From Cristatella mucedo (taxonomy: Eukaryota; Bryozoa; Phylactolaemata; Cristatellidae), in contig WPIO01000243.1 of NCBI GenBank assembly GCA_009760855.2, positions 22,501 to 86,500 of the forward strand: a stretch of DNA of 64,000 nucleotides, given 5' to 3'. A program made the translations under genes and the position numbers. The notes under the pieces were generated by a model, which had not been told where the DNA came from, made no database searches, and worked only from the letters and a program-made list of their open reading frames with translations. Of the stretch, positions 1-10,028 are shown in pieces. Positions within the stretch are counted from its first letter, which is position 1. Each line of letters starts with the position of its first letter.

Positions 1-106
1 TCCACGACACGCGAGCCGCCACCTCCTCGTCGCTGGCCGCTTCTGGCAGCGGCAGCGTGAACGCCTTGTCGCTGAACAGCTGAGTGACCACCAGCCTCGT
101 GTTGAG
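1..106 (-). CDS. CLC channel exon K, extracellular loop (cut by window edge)
   Basis: The minus frame from the acceptor CCGTAG reads LNTRLVVTQLFSDKAFTLPL then PEAASDEEVAARVSW and runs off the left edge in phase. ClC-2 has LSQKETLVTLFDNRTW at the same point after the GQFMAG block, so LVVTQLFSDKAF is a fair match, and the trailing SW may correspond to the AW before the next helix. Phase 0 matches the exon J donor. The acceptor has only a modest pyrimidine tract, and this loop is poorly conserved in all CLCs, so I am less sure of it than of exons G to J. Confidence 0.72.
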
Positions 107-346
107 CTACGGCACATCGAGCGGCAGCAGCCCACTGAGCGGAGCTCGCCTTGATGATCGGGCGATCGACACGTCGCGACGTCGCGGAGGAAACGAGTGG
201 CCCCTGGCCACAAGGCCCCAGCCGACGCCATTCTGATATGGGTGTCGGCAGAGCGCGACGGCCAACAGCGACGATTGCTTGCCGGATCGAGCGAACCCTT
301 CGTGACGGACCACTGCTCCGAGTTCCTATCGCTCCCTATACTTCCT

Positions 347-572
347 GACGCGCTCCTTCCTGCCGCCCTCCATCTTGCCACTCTCCTTCCTGCCGCTCTC
401 CTTCTTTTTACTCTCCTTCCTGCCGCTCTCCTTCCTGCCGCTCTCCCTCCTGCCGCTCTCCTTCCTGCCGCCCTCCATCTTGCCACTCTCCTTCCTGCCG
501 CCCTCCATCTTGCCACTCTCCTTCCTGCCGCTCTCCCTCCTGCCGCCCTCCATCCTGCAGTTCTCCTTCCTG
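347..572. repeat. 15-bp minisatellite
   Basis: About 15 tandem copies of a 15-base unit, CTCCTTCCTGCCGCT, with a recurring variant CTCCATCTTGCCACT and one disrupted unit (CTTCTTTTTACT). Because 15 is divisible by 3 it is open in several frames on both strands; those frames are repeat artefacts. It lies in the intron next to exon K. Confidence 0.9.
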
Positions 573-717
573 CCGACCTGCATCTGGTCCCATGGTCTTC
601 GTTCCCGTGCCAAGGCCTTCATGTGAATACCTTTGCGATCATACCCACGAACTAACCTCTGGAGCCCCGCCAGGCTCTAATAAGTCTTCGGTGACTGCAT
701 TAGGATGACCACGTGCT

Positions 718-1545
718 CGTAATCTAGGTGTCGTGTTCGACAGCTGCCTCAATTTCAAAAGCTTCATTCAGAAGACTGCCTCTACAGCTAGCCATCACAT
801 CCGATCCCTATCCAAGATTAGAAGCTGTCTCCCACAGTGGCTTGTATAAAATTTAACTAGCTCTTTAGTTCTGTCTCAGCTTGATTATTGTAATTCCCTT
901 TTGGCAGGGCTGCCAAAGAAAGCTATTATGCCACTACAGCGGGCTATGAATATGGCTGCAAGGCTGGTCTTCAAGTCCCAGCGGTTTGAGCACGTGTCAC
1001 CTCTGCTGAAAGAGCTAGGATGGTTGCCGGTTGAGCAAAGGATACAGAGCAAAGTTCTTACGCTGACCCACAAGGCCCGCCACGGCTTGGCTCCTTCGTA
1101 CCTAGCTGAACTTTTGCATCAGTTTCAGCCTGTTCGTGCCCTTAGGTCCTGTGTGGACAATAAATTAGCTGTCCCATTCCTCCGCTTAAAGACAGTTGGC
1201 GACAGAAGCTTTAGCTCTGCAGGTCCTAGACTGTGGAACTCGCTTCCACAATTCTTACGCAACGACAACTACTTTCCAACTGCCGACTATGGCACATCTT
1301 TTTCAGCGGTCCTGAACTGCTGCTTCTATGCTACTCACTACCTCAACTGCTCTCCTGACTCTGCTATGCTTCCCACTTTCTCTTTGCTGCGTGAGACGAA
1401 GTCTGTTGGGTACCGAATGCGTGCCGAAAGCCGCCTAGGCTGTGAGTGGGCTATACAAAACTCTTCTGCGTAACACCCACATGGTCTTTATGACTTTGTG
1501 GAGTTACTGACGTAGATACATTTACATTACATTACATTACCGACA
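718..1545 (+). mobile_element. LINE family A, 3' fragment with (TACAT)n tail
   Basis: 5'-truncated non-LTR retrotransposon. It begins in the segment after the RT palm (RNLGVVFDSCLNFKSFI) and carries a 190-codon frame (901-1473) with GLPKKAIMPLQRAMNMAARL, then ELGWLPVEQRIQSKVLTLTH, APSYLAELLHQFQP and FSSAGPRLWNSLPQFLRN, the standard C-terminal module of CR1/L2-type elements. One in-frame stop (TAA near 848) separates the two parts. The 3' end is GAGTTACTGACGTAGATACA followed by an ACATT array at about 1519-1541. It sits in the J-K intron, opposite in sense to the gene. Confidence 0.92.
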
Positions 1546-1741
1546 AGCAAATCACGAGCACTTCCGGAAAGCCAGTACTAGACTCGTTCACGCTCAGACC
1601 TGTCATCGTATCATCAGCAGACCAAATGAAGAGACATGGTGAGTCGAGGTACAGCACCAGTTAGAAATTCTACTGTATGCAAAGATTTATTGTATTTCCA
1701 CATGCAGTGTGTATCAACCTATAGAATTTTGGACAGCTCTC

Positions 1742-1905
1742 TTGGTATCAGCCTGGGGTAAAGTGCTCGCACTTCGTCACCCAGGTCGCGGGTTCGAGTC
1801 CTGCTGCAGACAATCCTGAATTGGCTGCTGCTCCCAGGATAGTAGTCGCGAACGTTGTCCTCCCGCTACATAAATGATGCTGCTTGGATCATCTACTCTA
1901 CTTTT
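1742..1905 (+). mobile_element. tRNA-derived SINE, subfamily 2
   Basis: The head resembles a tRNA promoter: box A-like CAGCCTGGGGTAAAGTGCTC and box B GGGTTCGAGTCC. The body (GACAATCCTGAATTGGCTGC ... CTACATAAATGATGCTG) is a degenerate form of the body shared with copies at 29256 and 33779. No intact cloverleaf, so not a tRNA gene. Confidence 0.75.
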
Positions 1906-2104
1906 TAAATGCATCTACTTCCGTGATTCCTGCACGTTCCGTTACAATACACATATTTTTTTCACTCGTCGGGTGCTTGCAGCTAAGTTATGTGGCCCAA
2001 ATCAGGGCCATCTTAGCATTGATAAAAGTATGACAGAATAAATAGTTCACTCGTTTAAGGCGTTGTGTCTATGAAACTGAAAATCCCTTCATTTATTTCA
2101 ATGA

Positions 2105-2860
2105 CATCATTAGTAAAGTGCTTAGAAGGAGATTAAAATCTCGCAGATCGCCGTACAAGTGTTTTGATTTTAATGTTATTATTCAGGACTCCCGACCAAT
2201 GCCCTTAATTGTCTGCAACTGCTGCAAAACTCTGCAGTTCACCAGGTCTCTTTGCAACGGTGTAGCCGCCACATCAAGCAACTTCTTTGTGAGTCATACC
2301 GACTCCCTATCGAGCATTGAGTCGACTTCAACATCCTCGCTGATGCGTCACTTCTCTCTCTCTCTCTCTCTCCCTCGCCTCAGTCTGGCTATCCGAGCGC
2401 CGTGCTCCTCGTGGCTCCAGCGTGCTCTCGTACCGCCCGCCTCTCTGAAATTGGTCAGCTCACCGTCCCTCGCACTAAATTCGATTCGCTGGGCAATCGA
2501 GCATTCAGCTTGCCCCCGGCACCGAAACTCTGGAAGTCGCTTTCCGCTACGGCGAGCACCTGCAATGACCTTGCATCCCAGCTAATCACGCTTAGCTTTC
2601 TTTTCGTCCCACTGGACGCTTCACTTTTTTCTGGTTTAGCATTCCGTTCATGCCTGTGGATTATTTAGAGCCTGTTAATAGCCAAAAAGGGGGGGGGGGG
2701 GTTCTTAGCGGCTGCTCTGAGTGCCATTATGTCTGCTTTTGCATGCTACGTTTAGCTTAATGCTTGTTTGTTATCGTGCAGCATGAGTTGTTAATTGCAT
2801 GGATGGAGATTAAGTTCTCTTAGGGTGCAATGCTATACAACTAAGATGACATTATCAGCA
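2105..2860 (+). mobile_element. LINE family C, 3' fragment
   Basis: Frame pieces read PTNALNCLQLLQNSAVHQV and YRLPIEHRVDFNIL, the post-RT module (xxLQLVQNxAARL ... LPVxxRIxFK) in degraded form, interrupted by a (TC)n run at 2351-2374 and followed by an Arg/Pro-rich stretch also present at 50790-50970. The 3' end is GCATGGATGGAGATTAAGTT then CTCTTAGGGTGCAATGCTA, an L2-like terminal stem. A G14 run lies at about 2688-2701. Confidence 0.7.
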
Positions 2861-3312
2861 TTATAATCTACATAAATTATAGTCAAAATAAACAGTAATA
2901 GCTGAAATAAAAGATCTCTTAACATTGCAGTAAAAATTACTGTAATCTTGAAGCGAAATCAGCACGTAAAAAGAAGTCACTTCTGATTCTCTAGCGGTAC
3001 TGACTAACGGAAAGAGACCAAATTTGAACGTAAATGCAGAATGCCAGATGCGTACAGATAATTGAAAATTAAATTCACTGAAACGGCGTAAAAATTAACT
3101 TTAGGTTTTTTGATAAGAAAATTATTGGATGTATTAAAAATATTTTTTCAAGTATTTTTACTTTTACTTTTTCTTAAGGATTTTCATGCATTAAGAAAGA
3201 CCAACAGGATTTCTCGTCAGTGAGGCAGGTTAAAAAAAAACAGTTGAGCGGTTGATTACTCAGGCTGACCTTTCAAAGTAGAGTTGAAATTCCGCGCGGT
3301 TTTTAATGGGTT

Positions 3313-3315
<3 letters not shown>

Positions 3316-3355
<40 letters not shown>

Positions 3356-3367
3356 ATATATATATAC

Positions 3368-3398
<31 letters not shown>

Positions 3399-3426
3399 CA
3401 TGTGTGTGTATATATACATATGTGTG

Positions 3427-3494
<68 letters not shown>

Positions 3495-3533
3495 CGTGTG
3501 TGTGTGTGTGTGTGTGTGAGAGAGTGTGTGTGT
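3316..3533. repeat. (TA)n/(TG)n compound microsatellite
   Basis: Alternating TA blocks with ACATATGT interruptions give way at about 3438 to a long TG block ending in TGAGAGAG. It is purely alternating purine-pyrimidine, so it could adopt cruciform or Z-DNA conformation. Confidence 0.97.
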
Positions 3534-3887
3534 GCTTGCTGGGCCTAAAAGCCACAGCTCACGGCTCAGGTAGACGGAGATTAACGGCGGCTGGCTCAGA
3601 AGAGATTGCACCCGAGCTACTCGTAGATAAAACAGAACTTCACAATCACACGATCACGCCTCGTGTCGCTCGATGAGTGCAGCCTGCACAGTCGAGCGAA
3701 TACCGCAGCTGACGCCAATGCGCACTCGACAGACTTGAGCTGTCGCCTGTCCTTGACTGCCTCACGGCTGCCTTTGAGAAGACCCACCACACAGAGTATC
3801 ATTTTTCACAGTTATACAATCACCGTGCAACTCATGGCGGATTGTCGTGGATTTTTTCTTCAACATGTGACGCGTCATTTATCTAAA

Positions 3888-4592
3888 AAGCTGCGTTTAG
3901 ACTGTCGACTTTTCTCCTAAATCGGTACCGATTTTGGACCAATTTCCAACTGGTTTGGGCTACTATGTTTGCCATACATCACCACATTTCTGAAGGAGCT
4001 AAGTTGGCAAACTCTCAGTAAAAAGAATCCGTTTCTACTCTTTGGTTCCTAAATGGATCAGCCGACCAATCGAAACTCCAGGATGTGTCGCTTACATCCC
4101 ACTGCCAAAATAACAAATGGCTGCCGTTCGTAGGCTCTAGTTTTATTGAGGCATTAAGAGCGAGTCTTTTAACACCGGATACGTATGCCCTTTAGCCATA
4201 AAACAAATTTTCTAATAAGAAGACGTCTTGCGCCTTTTAATCAAATCCACCAACAGCCGTGACACGGCGGACATTGCGTAGCACTGTACACCCGAAAACT
4301 CGTAATGGCACATACTACTTAGCGCTATGTACTTTCCCGAAAAAATCTCTTTCGTATGCTTATCTTTCTTTTATTTATATTATTCTCACATTCACTCTGC
4401 AATGATGACTGCAGCGGTGATGTCAATGTCTGCTGCGGGTCACGTTTTGGCGGCTTTCTGGGGAACCTCCTTTCATGCCAGCTTCCCACAATAAAAGAGC
4501 AGGGCGCTGTGGGCGCGCCTAAGTTGGCTATCAAATTGCCGGTGTAAAGGTCGGCCTCAGTAAGGAGGAAATTTGTTAGTGTTACGCAGCTT
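3888..4592. mobile_element. Non-autonomous TIR DNA transposon, copy 1
   Basis: About 705 bp homologous along its length to 40894-41579. The ends are inverted: AAGCTGCGTTTAGACTG at the left and ...AGTGTTACGCAGCTT at the right. Shared interior landmarks include GTTCGTAGGCTC (4126-4137), an AAAAAGA/TCTT...TTTTATTTATATT block and CAATGATGACTGCAG (4400-4414). No transposase frame is present, so this is a MITE-like internally deleted element. No convincing target-site duplication could be read. This copy is the more decayed of the two. Superfamily not assigned. Confidence 0.8.
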
Positions 4593-5425
4593 TTTGGTCG
4601 ATCTAGAATTGCAGTCATCGGTTCAGGACCGGTTCTCTTGACCTCGCCACTCTGGCCGACCTCCACGCCTCACAAGTGGACGACTGTGGGTTCGGCTGCC
4701 ATCTCAGCGCCCACGTTGACACGGTAGTCGGCCGTACCCGTACTCCAAAATCTCCCTGACCGCCCTACTCGTTCTACGAGTTCACCCCGACCGCAATACT
4801 TGACCCCTGGCCGCACCTCGACCTATTGCCATCCAATCAGAACCTAGTCGTCTATCCAGTCGCGGTCGCCGAGCCGAGACGCTAACAAACGACGAATTGT
4901 GCGAAACGAGTTCTCCTCTTGTGAATTCTTCTGCCTGAGAATCCGGCGACTGCAGAGCGGGAGCCGTTTAACCCTCGCTCCCAAACTCGGCACGATCGAA
5001 TGGAGAAGCATTGCTGGATCTGGATTTGAGCGACTGCCGGAGGGCGCGCGAGCGCTCGAAGTGCACCCGCGAATCTCCGGGCGCAGGACGGCGGAGACGA
5101 ACGACCGGATGTCGGTCGGCTTAGCTGAGTACAACTCATGACTTGCCAAGCCACAGCCGTGTGCGGCAGAGCGCCGGGAGGGGGCGCTGGAGCAGTGCTG
5201 CAAGCAGCCAATGAACGACGACTTTTCAGCATTGCAAAGCCCTTCCCTGAGTCGTTAAAGCGCCCTGCCGCTGCGAAAGCTGGCAGGCGAGAAAAAGGGG
5301 TGGGGCGTAGTCGACGCTGCGCCGCTCGAACAAATTCGGCGCGTCCGCCGAGTATTGGAGAAAAAGCTGATGCGGCGGTAGCGACAGCGGCAGCGGAAGC
5401 AGTGGCATCCGAGAGCTCTACGTAC

Positions 5426-5510
5426 CCTTCCGCCGCAGTACTGTCCGAGCAGCGGCGGAAACGTGAGTGTAGCCACCAGAGCAGACACGGCGAACGGGTA
5501 CAGCAGGCGG
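5426..5510 (-). CDS. CLC channel exon J, TLTFPP and GQ block
   Basis: 85 nt. The split codon gives Asn, then RLLYPFAVSALVATLTFPPL and LGQYCGGR, matching [20 protein letters not shown] and FGQFMAGQ. Both have exactly 28 full residues. The FPP turn and the GQ pair are kept; the Gly after FPP is Leu and FMAG is YCGG. Acceptor TTTCTCTGCAG, donor AAGG/GTACGT, phase 0. It is separated from the next exon by about 5.3 kb of intron. Confidence 0.95.
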
Positions 5511-5610
5511 CTGCAGAGAAAGCAGAGACCGAGCGGCCCTCGTGCGCCCCGCAATTTCGATCCACCATCGCAGCAGCGGTAGCTTTGCCGAGAAGCCGCT
5601 CTCCCGCCGC

Positions 5611-5634
5611 CGCCGCCGCCGCCGCCGAATGCTC
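5611..5634. repeat. (CCG)n tract
   Basis: Eight or so CCG/GCC triplets in the short intron between exons I and J. Confidence 0.9.
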
Positions 5635-5722
5635 GCTCGAGCAGCGCCCGCGGGGCCCGCTGCCCGTGAGAGCACCGCATAGCGAGCCTCGCCTGGTCGG
5701 CCAGGTGGAGAGTGCAGCTTAC

Positions 5723-5824
5723 TTCCGTTGCAGGAACGCCGACAGCTTCTTCTGCGACCGCACGAACAGGATGAGCCCCCGATGCATGCAGACGAAGAGG
5801 GCGCCGCCGACACCGCACAGCACC
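5723..5824 (-). CDS. CLC channel exon I, GGALFV helix
   Basis: 102 nt. The split Gly is followed by VLCGVGGALFVCMHRGLILF and VRSQKKLSAFLQR, matching GFGGALFVYLNRK...MRKQKTINRFLMRK of ClC-2. The GGALFV core and the basic intracellular connector are conserved. Acceptor GTGCGTGCAG, donor CGGAA/GTAAGC, phase 2. The intron to exon H is about 260 bp and contains a run of 12 G (plus strand about 5911-5922). Confidence 0.95.
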
Positions 5825-6088
5825 CTGCACGCACGAATGCGCACGCGCGCGCCGATACGACGGTTGCCTTGACCGGGCTTGAGCGATACGCTGCTGACAC
5901 AAGGAGCCGGGGGGGGGGGGGCGTTCGCCCGCTCTCTCGCGTGTGCCACTCGATGCGCCGAACGGCTTCACCGAAGCGCGAGCCGTGTTCAAAGGGCGGT
6001 GGTGGCTGGGCATCAGCAGCAGGCGCAGGTCAGCCAGCGGTCGCACGCGGCAGCGTGACTTGAACGCTCATGGCACCCTCGCGCGTAC

Positions 6089-6302
6089 CCGATCACGGAA
6101 AATGGAATGAACTCGAGTATGTCGTACGGGAACTCGAGCACGTTCAAGGTCGTCTTCACGAGCGAGCTGATGGTCATCTCGTACTGCACAAAGACGGCGA
6201 TGAGGCGAAATACGGTCGTGCCGCAGATTGTGCAGAAAAAGGCACGCCAATAGTTCTGCACCTCGAAGAACGTCGCCGTCAGCTCGACGCTGAAGAGGAC
6301 GC
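6089..6302 (-). CDS. CLC channel exon H, largest exon, helices after GVLFS
   Basis: 214 nt, 70 full codons with split codons at both ends. It starts GVLFSVELTATFFEVQNYWR, matching [20 protein letters not shown], then AFFCTICGTTVFRLIAVF (the FFxAxxxxxxFRxLAVW helix), an extracellular stretch with EMTISSLVKT matching EETITALFKT, FPYDILEFIPF (FPFDLQELPAF) and VIG at the donor. This is the best conserved exon and alone identifies the family. Acceptor CCGGCAG, donor ATCGG/GTACGC, phase 2. Confidence 0.97.
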
Positions 6303-6481
6303 CTGCCGGACGAAGGCGCACGTTGCGCGAGCGAGCGCGTCGCCGCGTCGACGCAGGCGCCGCCGCCGAACTGCCTGCGCAGCTGCTGCGGCGGCCGCCC
6401 TGCCCGCAGGCGGCAGCGGCTGGCGCCTGGCGGGCGCGCGGAGGCGCGACCGCCGCGGAGCGCTCGCTCGCTCGTTCTTAC

Positions 6482-6560
6482 CCGACACGGGCGACGCGAA
6501 CGTGCACGCGATGGCCACGGCCACCGCAGCCGCCAGCATCTCGAACCGCCGCGTCTCGTT
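6482..6560 (-). CDS. CLC channel exon G, helix with MLAAA motif
   Basis: 79 nt: 26 codons plus one base, as in ClC-2. It reads NETRRFEMLAAAVAVAIACT then FASPVS, matching NESRNTEMLAAACAVGVxCxFAAPIG. The NE(S/T)R start, EMLAAA and the FA(A/S)P turn are hallmark residues of the ClC-1/2 branch. The usual Gly after PI is Ser. Acceptor CGTTCCAG, donor TCGG/GTAAGA. It lies about 180 bp from exon H. Confidence 0.94.
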
Positions 6561-7058
6561 CTGGAACGACGGAGGCGAAGCGGCGGACGTGAAGCGAAGA
6601 GCGGAGAGGCGAAAGGCTCGGCGCGCGCGCCCTTCGCCTCGGCCGCAAGGTACCCGGGCGATGGGGCGAGGGCGCGGCTCGACTGCCGCCAGGCGACAGT
6701 CGACGCCCACGTGCTGACCGAAGCACGCGGGCCTCCGGGGCGGCGGCGGCGGCGACTGTGGTAGCCTTAACTTCGATAGCTCCGGAAGAAGCGCGACCTC
6801 TTAAAGTAGCGCATTGAATAGTAACTAACCGAGCCCGGAACTAACGTTCACGTTCGCTATCTCGTTAGCTGAGCTCGATCTTGCGAGGAGGCGCCAAGCT
6901 GTACAGCGCTTACGGCAGGCTAGCGAACCTTTCCAGACGGCGGCTCAGCCGTCTGTCAGACCAGGGCTTCTTGCTGCGAGCTTCAGCGCGCGTTCGGCTT
7001 TCGCACATTCGCACGCTTTTTGCGGCTACGCGCGACGCGCGACGCGCCGGCGGCTCAC

Positions 7059-7136
7059 CTGGTAGATGCCTTGGAAAAGGACGAACCGTTTGCACAGCAT
7101 GTGCGTGATGCACGCGGATATGCAGGCGAGGATGCC
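7059..7136 (-). CDS. CLC channel exon F, pore helix after the gating motif
   Basis: 78 nt, exactly 26 codons, phase 0 to phase 0. The product runs GILACISACITHMLCKRFVL then FQGIYQ. Human ClC-2 has 26 residues in the same interval, starting GPFVHIAS and ending FGGIYE; conserved points are the leading Gly, the hydrophobic spacing, the K at the helix end and the GIY turn. The helix is more divergent and richer in Cys than usual, and the Pro of the EGP motif is Ile. Acceptor is a pyrimidine tract ending TTTTTTGAAG; donor CAG/GTGAGC is strong. Exon length, phase and position between exons E and G make it very likely, but this is the least conserved block. Confidence 0.8.
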
Positions 7137-7384
7137 CTTCAAAAAAGAGACGAGCCGGGCGCTCACGCTGTCGAGCGTCGCAGCTCTCGGCAGTGCGACG
7201 TCGGCCCGACGCCTGCAAGCGAGCCTGTGTGCTCTGGCTGCTGCTTATTTCCGCTTTGCGCGCCACCTGGCGAGCGGCTCTCTGAAGAGCAAGCGCGAGG
7301 GCGCTTCTGCAGCGGCTTAAACAAAGCATTAACGCTATTCTTCCGCGTGGCACCCTGAGCGAGCCGAATCTGTACCTGCCCAGG

Positions 7385-7500
7385 CGCTTCGCATATGCAG
7401 CGGGGCTCGAGCCCGCGACCTTGGTCGTCCAAGGGAGACACATTGACCTCGGCGGTTGAAGGCTAGCACCGTAGCCACTGGACCGAACCAGCACGTTGAA
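7385..7500 (-). mobile_element. tRNA-head SINE with LINE-like tail (minus)
   Basis: On the minus strand: box A-like region GGTCCAGTGGCTACGGTGCT, a duplicated anticodon-arm region (GACCGAGG/GACCAAGG type), box B GGGCTCGAGCCCC, then GCATATGCGAAGCGCCTGGG, the start of an L2-like 3' end. Same arrangement as 25091-25213 and 38995-39145. Confidence 0.7.
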
Positions 7501-7639
7501 GCTTTAAGTTCTTGCACCGGAATCGCTCGTCCACTTTTTCCGCGCGACTCCCTTCGCCACGCTGGCAATAGTCCCGTCTAATCGCAGCGTGGTAAGTTAA
7601 TTTTCCGCAGGAAATTGTTACATCATTGCACAAACAGCC

Positions 7640-7684
7640 AAGCTAATTGACCTCTTCTCTCTCTCTCTCACACACTCTCTTCTA

Positions 7685-7717
<33 letters not shown>

Positions 7718-7806
7718 TTCTGTCTGTCTGTCTGTCTGTCTGTCTCTGTCTCTGTCTCTGTCTCTGTCTCTGTCTCTGTCTCTGTCTCTGTCTCTGTCTC
7801 TCTCTA
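7640..7806. repeat. (TC)n, (TGTC)n and (TGTCTC)n array
   Basis: Three successive pyrimidine-rich arrays: TC from 7656, TGTC tetramers from 7684 and TGTCTC hexamers from 7741. Open frames across it are artefacts. Confidence 0.97.
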
Positions 7807-8157
7807 CTTTCGTCACTCTTTTCTCTTCTCGATGCGTCAATTTGTGACTCGAAGGGCACTCTCTCGCGTCTGCAAACTCGTGAGTCCTCCTCGGCGGCGA
7901 GGTCGCGAGGGTTAGGGGCCAGCGGTTCGCTGACGTCGTCGCGGGCCCCGACGCTTCCGGCGCCGAGGCGACCCTACCCGGAGCTCTCTGCTGTGGCTGC
8001 GGTGGCGGCGGCGAGTCACCGCCGCTCATCTATGTCGACGTCGCGTATAAGCTTTTTCCGACGCTACGGAGCGCGCGCGTCGCATTTGTTCTCAGCTCAT
8101 CGGCCCAGAAGCAGCGTCAATCGGCAGCCTGGTCCCTCCGGGGCACTCCTTTTGTAG

Positions 8158-8181
8158 GTCTCTCTCTCTCTCTCTCTCTCG
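8158..8181. repeat. (TC)n microsatellite
   Basis: Short uninterrupted TC run in the E-F intron. Confidence 0.9.
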
Positions 8182-8291
8182 AGGGGCGCCAACAATCAAC
8201 TAGCGCCAGCTGGCGGAAGATGGCGAAAAATAAAGCCTTTGCCTTCACTGGCGGTCGAATCACTGCGCAGTGTCGAGAATTTTCACCATGC

Positions 8292-8338
8292 TCCGGATCA
8301 AAGGTCAAATTTTGATCCGGATCAAAGGTCGAATTTTG
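8292..8338. repeat. 24-bp direct repeat with GATCAAAGG sites
   Basis: Two adjacent copies of TCCGGATCAAAGGTCAAATT plus four bases. Each contains GATCAAAGG, which fits the TCF/LEF consensus (A/T)(A/T)CAAAG, and AGGTCA/AGGTCG nuclear-receptor-type half sites. Binding is an inference from motif only. Confidence 0.5.
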
Positions 8339-8704
8339 CAAACTGTTGTGGAATCAATGTCAAAAATGCAGCCATGAGGTAGAATTAGCACGAAGAAGCT
8401 GTATTTGGTGCCAATCATTTATGCAGTCACTTTTTCCATTGCTTAGAAACAAGTGCGAAGTGAAGTCTGGTGGTTTCGAGTGGCCTTCGAGTTGCTATAC
8501 GCCTAGAAGGATAGTTTCTGGCAGCAGAGTCTGAACATGGTTAAGTCAGATTTAGTGAACGTGCCGAGTATACCCTCTCAAAAAATGCATCTTAATGACT
8601 GTTTCTGGAATTTCATCGGAGCTAGTCGTGGTTCAAGGAGTCCGTTATTGCGCACACGCAGAATTACGCAAAACTTGGTTCAAGACCGTACAAGAAAGTC
8701 AGTG

Positions 8705-9045
8705 TCCAAAAGTAATAATAAGAATATTAATTTTTTTCAGTTTAGCCCTCAGAGAACTGACTCTTTCTAGGCTCTTTAAATGTGCTACTAAAATGGAACC
8801 ATGACATTATATTTAGCATTAAAATGCATGGTGTCACAACTGATAATATGGCTAGTGATGGTGACGTGCATAATGTTAGCACGCATAAGCATAAAGAGGA
8901 CAAATAATCACATAGACCAGATGCAGATGCTGTGAGGAGCAGCTGCATTTTCGCTTCTCTGTAAACGTCAAGCCAGAGACGTTGGGCGTGAGCTCGACGC
9001 CTCTGGGATGTATGGACTAAAGGTACGGTCTCTTTAGGATAATAA
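8705..9045 (-). mobile_element. LINE family B 3' end (minus)
   Basis: Reading plus: AT-rich tail, then CCCTCAGAGAACTGACTCTT TCTAGGC, the family B terminal stem in reverse, followed by the 3' UTR motif (GACGTGCATAATGTTAGCAC) and the GGTACGGTCTCTTTAGGAT coding-end landmark shared with 23155 and 58030. Degenerate, no usable frame. Confidence 0.7.
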
Positions 9046-9114
9046 GATTTCAGGTTGAGGTTTGAGGATTTCAGGTTGAGGTTAGCTGCACAATTTCAGT
9101 CACGAGAGCTGGTG

Positions 9115-9355
9115 GTACTATGTCCTGTGCGTACTTGCTGACATGCGTGCTGACACTGTGCATGCTGCTAACACTGGCTATACTTTGCATGTTGATACAG
9201 TGCATTTCACCTGTATTCATGCTTCGCTTCATCACGCCGCGCATGCTACCACTACCCTTTCGATAGGGCTTGCTTTACAGCATGTGCAAAAATTCTAGCA
9301 AGAGAGATTAAGTTCTCTGGTGGCGCTATACAAATGTATTACTATTATCATTCTT
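9115..9355 (+). mobile_element. LINE family B 3' UTR and tail (plus)
   Basis: 3' UTR with repeated GCTGACACTGTGCATGCT units, then AGAGATTAAGTTCTCTGGTG GCGCTATACAAATG and a TTACTATTATCATT tail. It lies head to tail against the minus copy at 8705-9045. Confidence 0.8.
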
Positions 9356-9696
9356 AACAGTATTACATGTGTATCAACTCGTTAGTTATAGTTAATACAA
9401 ATAGTAAAAATAATAGGTCGTTTCAAAAGCGCCGGGGAAATTCAAGGTAATCGCTTGGTTCTCAGGGTGCGTACAGTTTTTATAATAGTTATTACTCATT
9501 ACATACATAATAGTTGTTACGCATTACACACAGGCATGCCGCTCCTCCCCGCCATTAATCCCGCTCGACCTCGACGTTGCGTAGTGGCTTGCCAAGAATT
9601 GAGTCACCGCAGCGCAACGATGACCCGAGAGGATTCCTATGTCAGGACCACTCTAGGACAAAGAGTACCTTTGCATATTGCATGTGTTAATGGGTA

Positions 9697-10028
9697 ATAC
9701 AGATAATAATAAATTTATTTAAATCATAATAAGGCAACTGCATGGTTTTCCAAAGATTAAATTTTTTTCTGGGCACTTTAAGTATGCTCTAAAGGAAGTA
9801 GGTCAATATGGTTGGTGCTATCACGCACAGTGTCAGCCCGTGCAAGCGCACAAAGTTTTTTCGCACGAAGTATTTTTTGAAGTTAATTCGCACGCATCCA
9901 GAAAATGCTGTGAGTGGCGTGTGCATTTTAAACTTCTTCTTAAATACGATCAAGTCAGGAGATGTCGTGACTTCAGTCGGAAGTGAGCTGCAGGCTGAGG
10001 CAAAATAAGAACTGCGGTCACTTTTTCA
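9697..10028 (-). mobile_element. LINE family B 3' end (minus)
   Basis: Minus-strand copy: ATAATAAATTTATT tail, TTCTGGGCACTTTAAGTATG landmark, then GTGTGCATTTTAAACTTCTT and GATCAAGTCAGGAGATGTCG, aligning with the segment at 22960-23160. The terminal stem itself is deleted. Confidence 0.65.

Larger units (their letters stand above)
107..5425 (-). other. Intron between CLC exons J and K
   Basis: About 5.3 kb non-coding. Besides the repeats listed separately it holds unassigned stretches at 107-346, 573-717, 1546-1740, 1906-2100, an AT-rich block at 2870-3315 and a GC-rich block at 4595-5425. The minus-strand open frame at 4882-5568 overlaps exon J in another frame and is of biased composition; I see no homology in it. 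Confidence 0.8.

Noticed and set aside
3256..3676. His/Thr, Cys/Val and Tyr/Ile repeat frames (also 13646, 44835)
   Set aside because: Products of (CA)n, (TG)n and (TA)n arrays.
4882..5568. 228-codon minus-strand frame overlapping exon J
   Set aside because: It covers exon J in a different frame; the CLC frame is the one with clear homology.
7163..7441. GVGPTSHCRELRRSTA frame as an alternative pore exon bearing the GP of the gating motif
   Set aside because: It stops before joining exon F, has the wrong length and no matching donor; exon F fits in length and phase.
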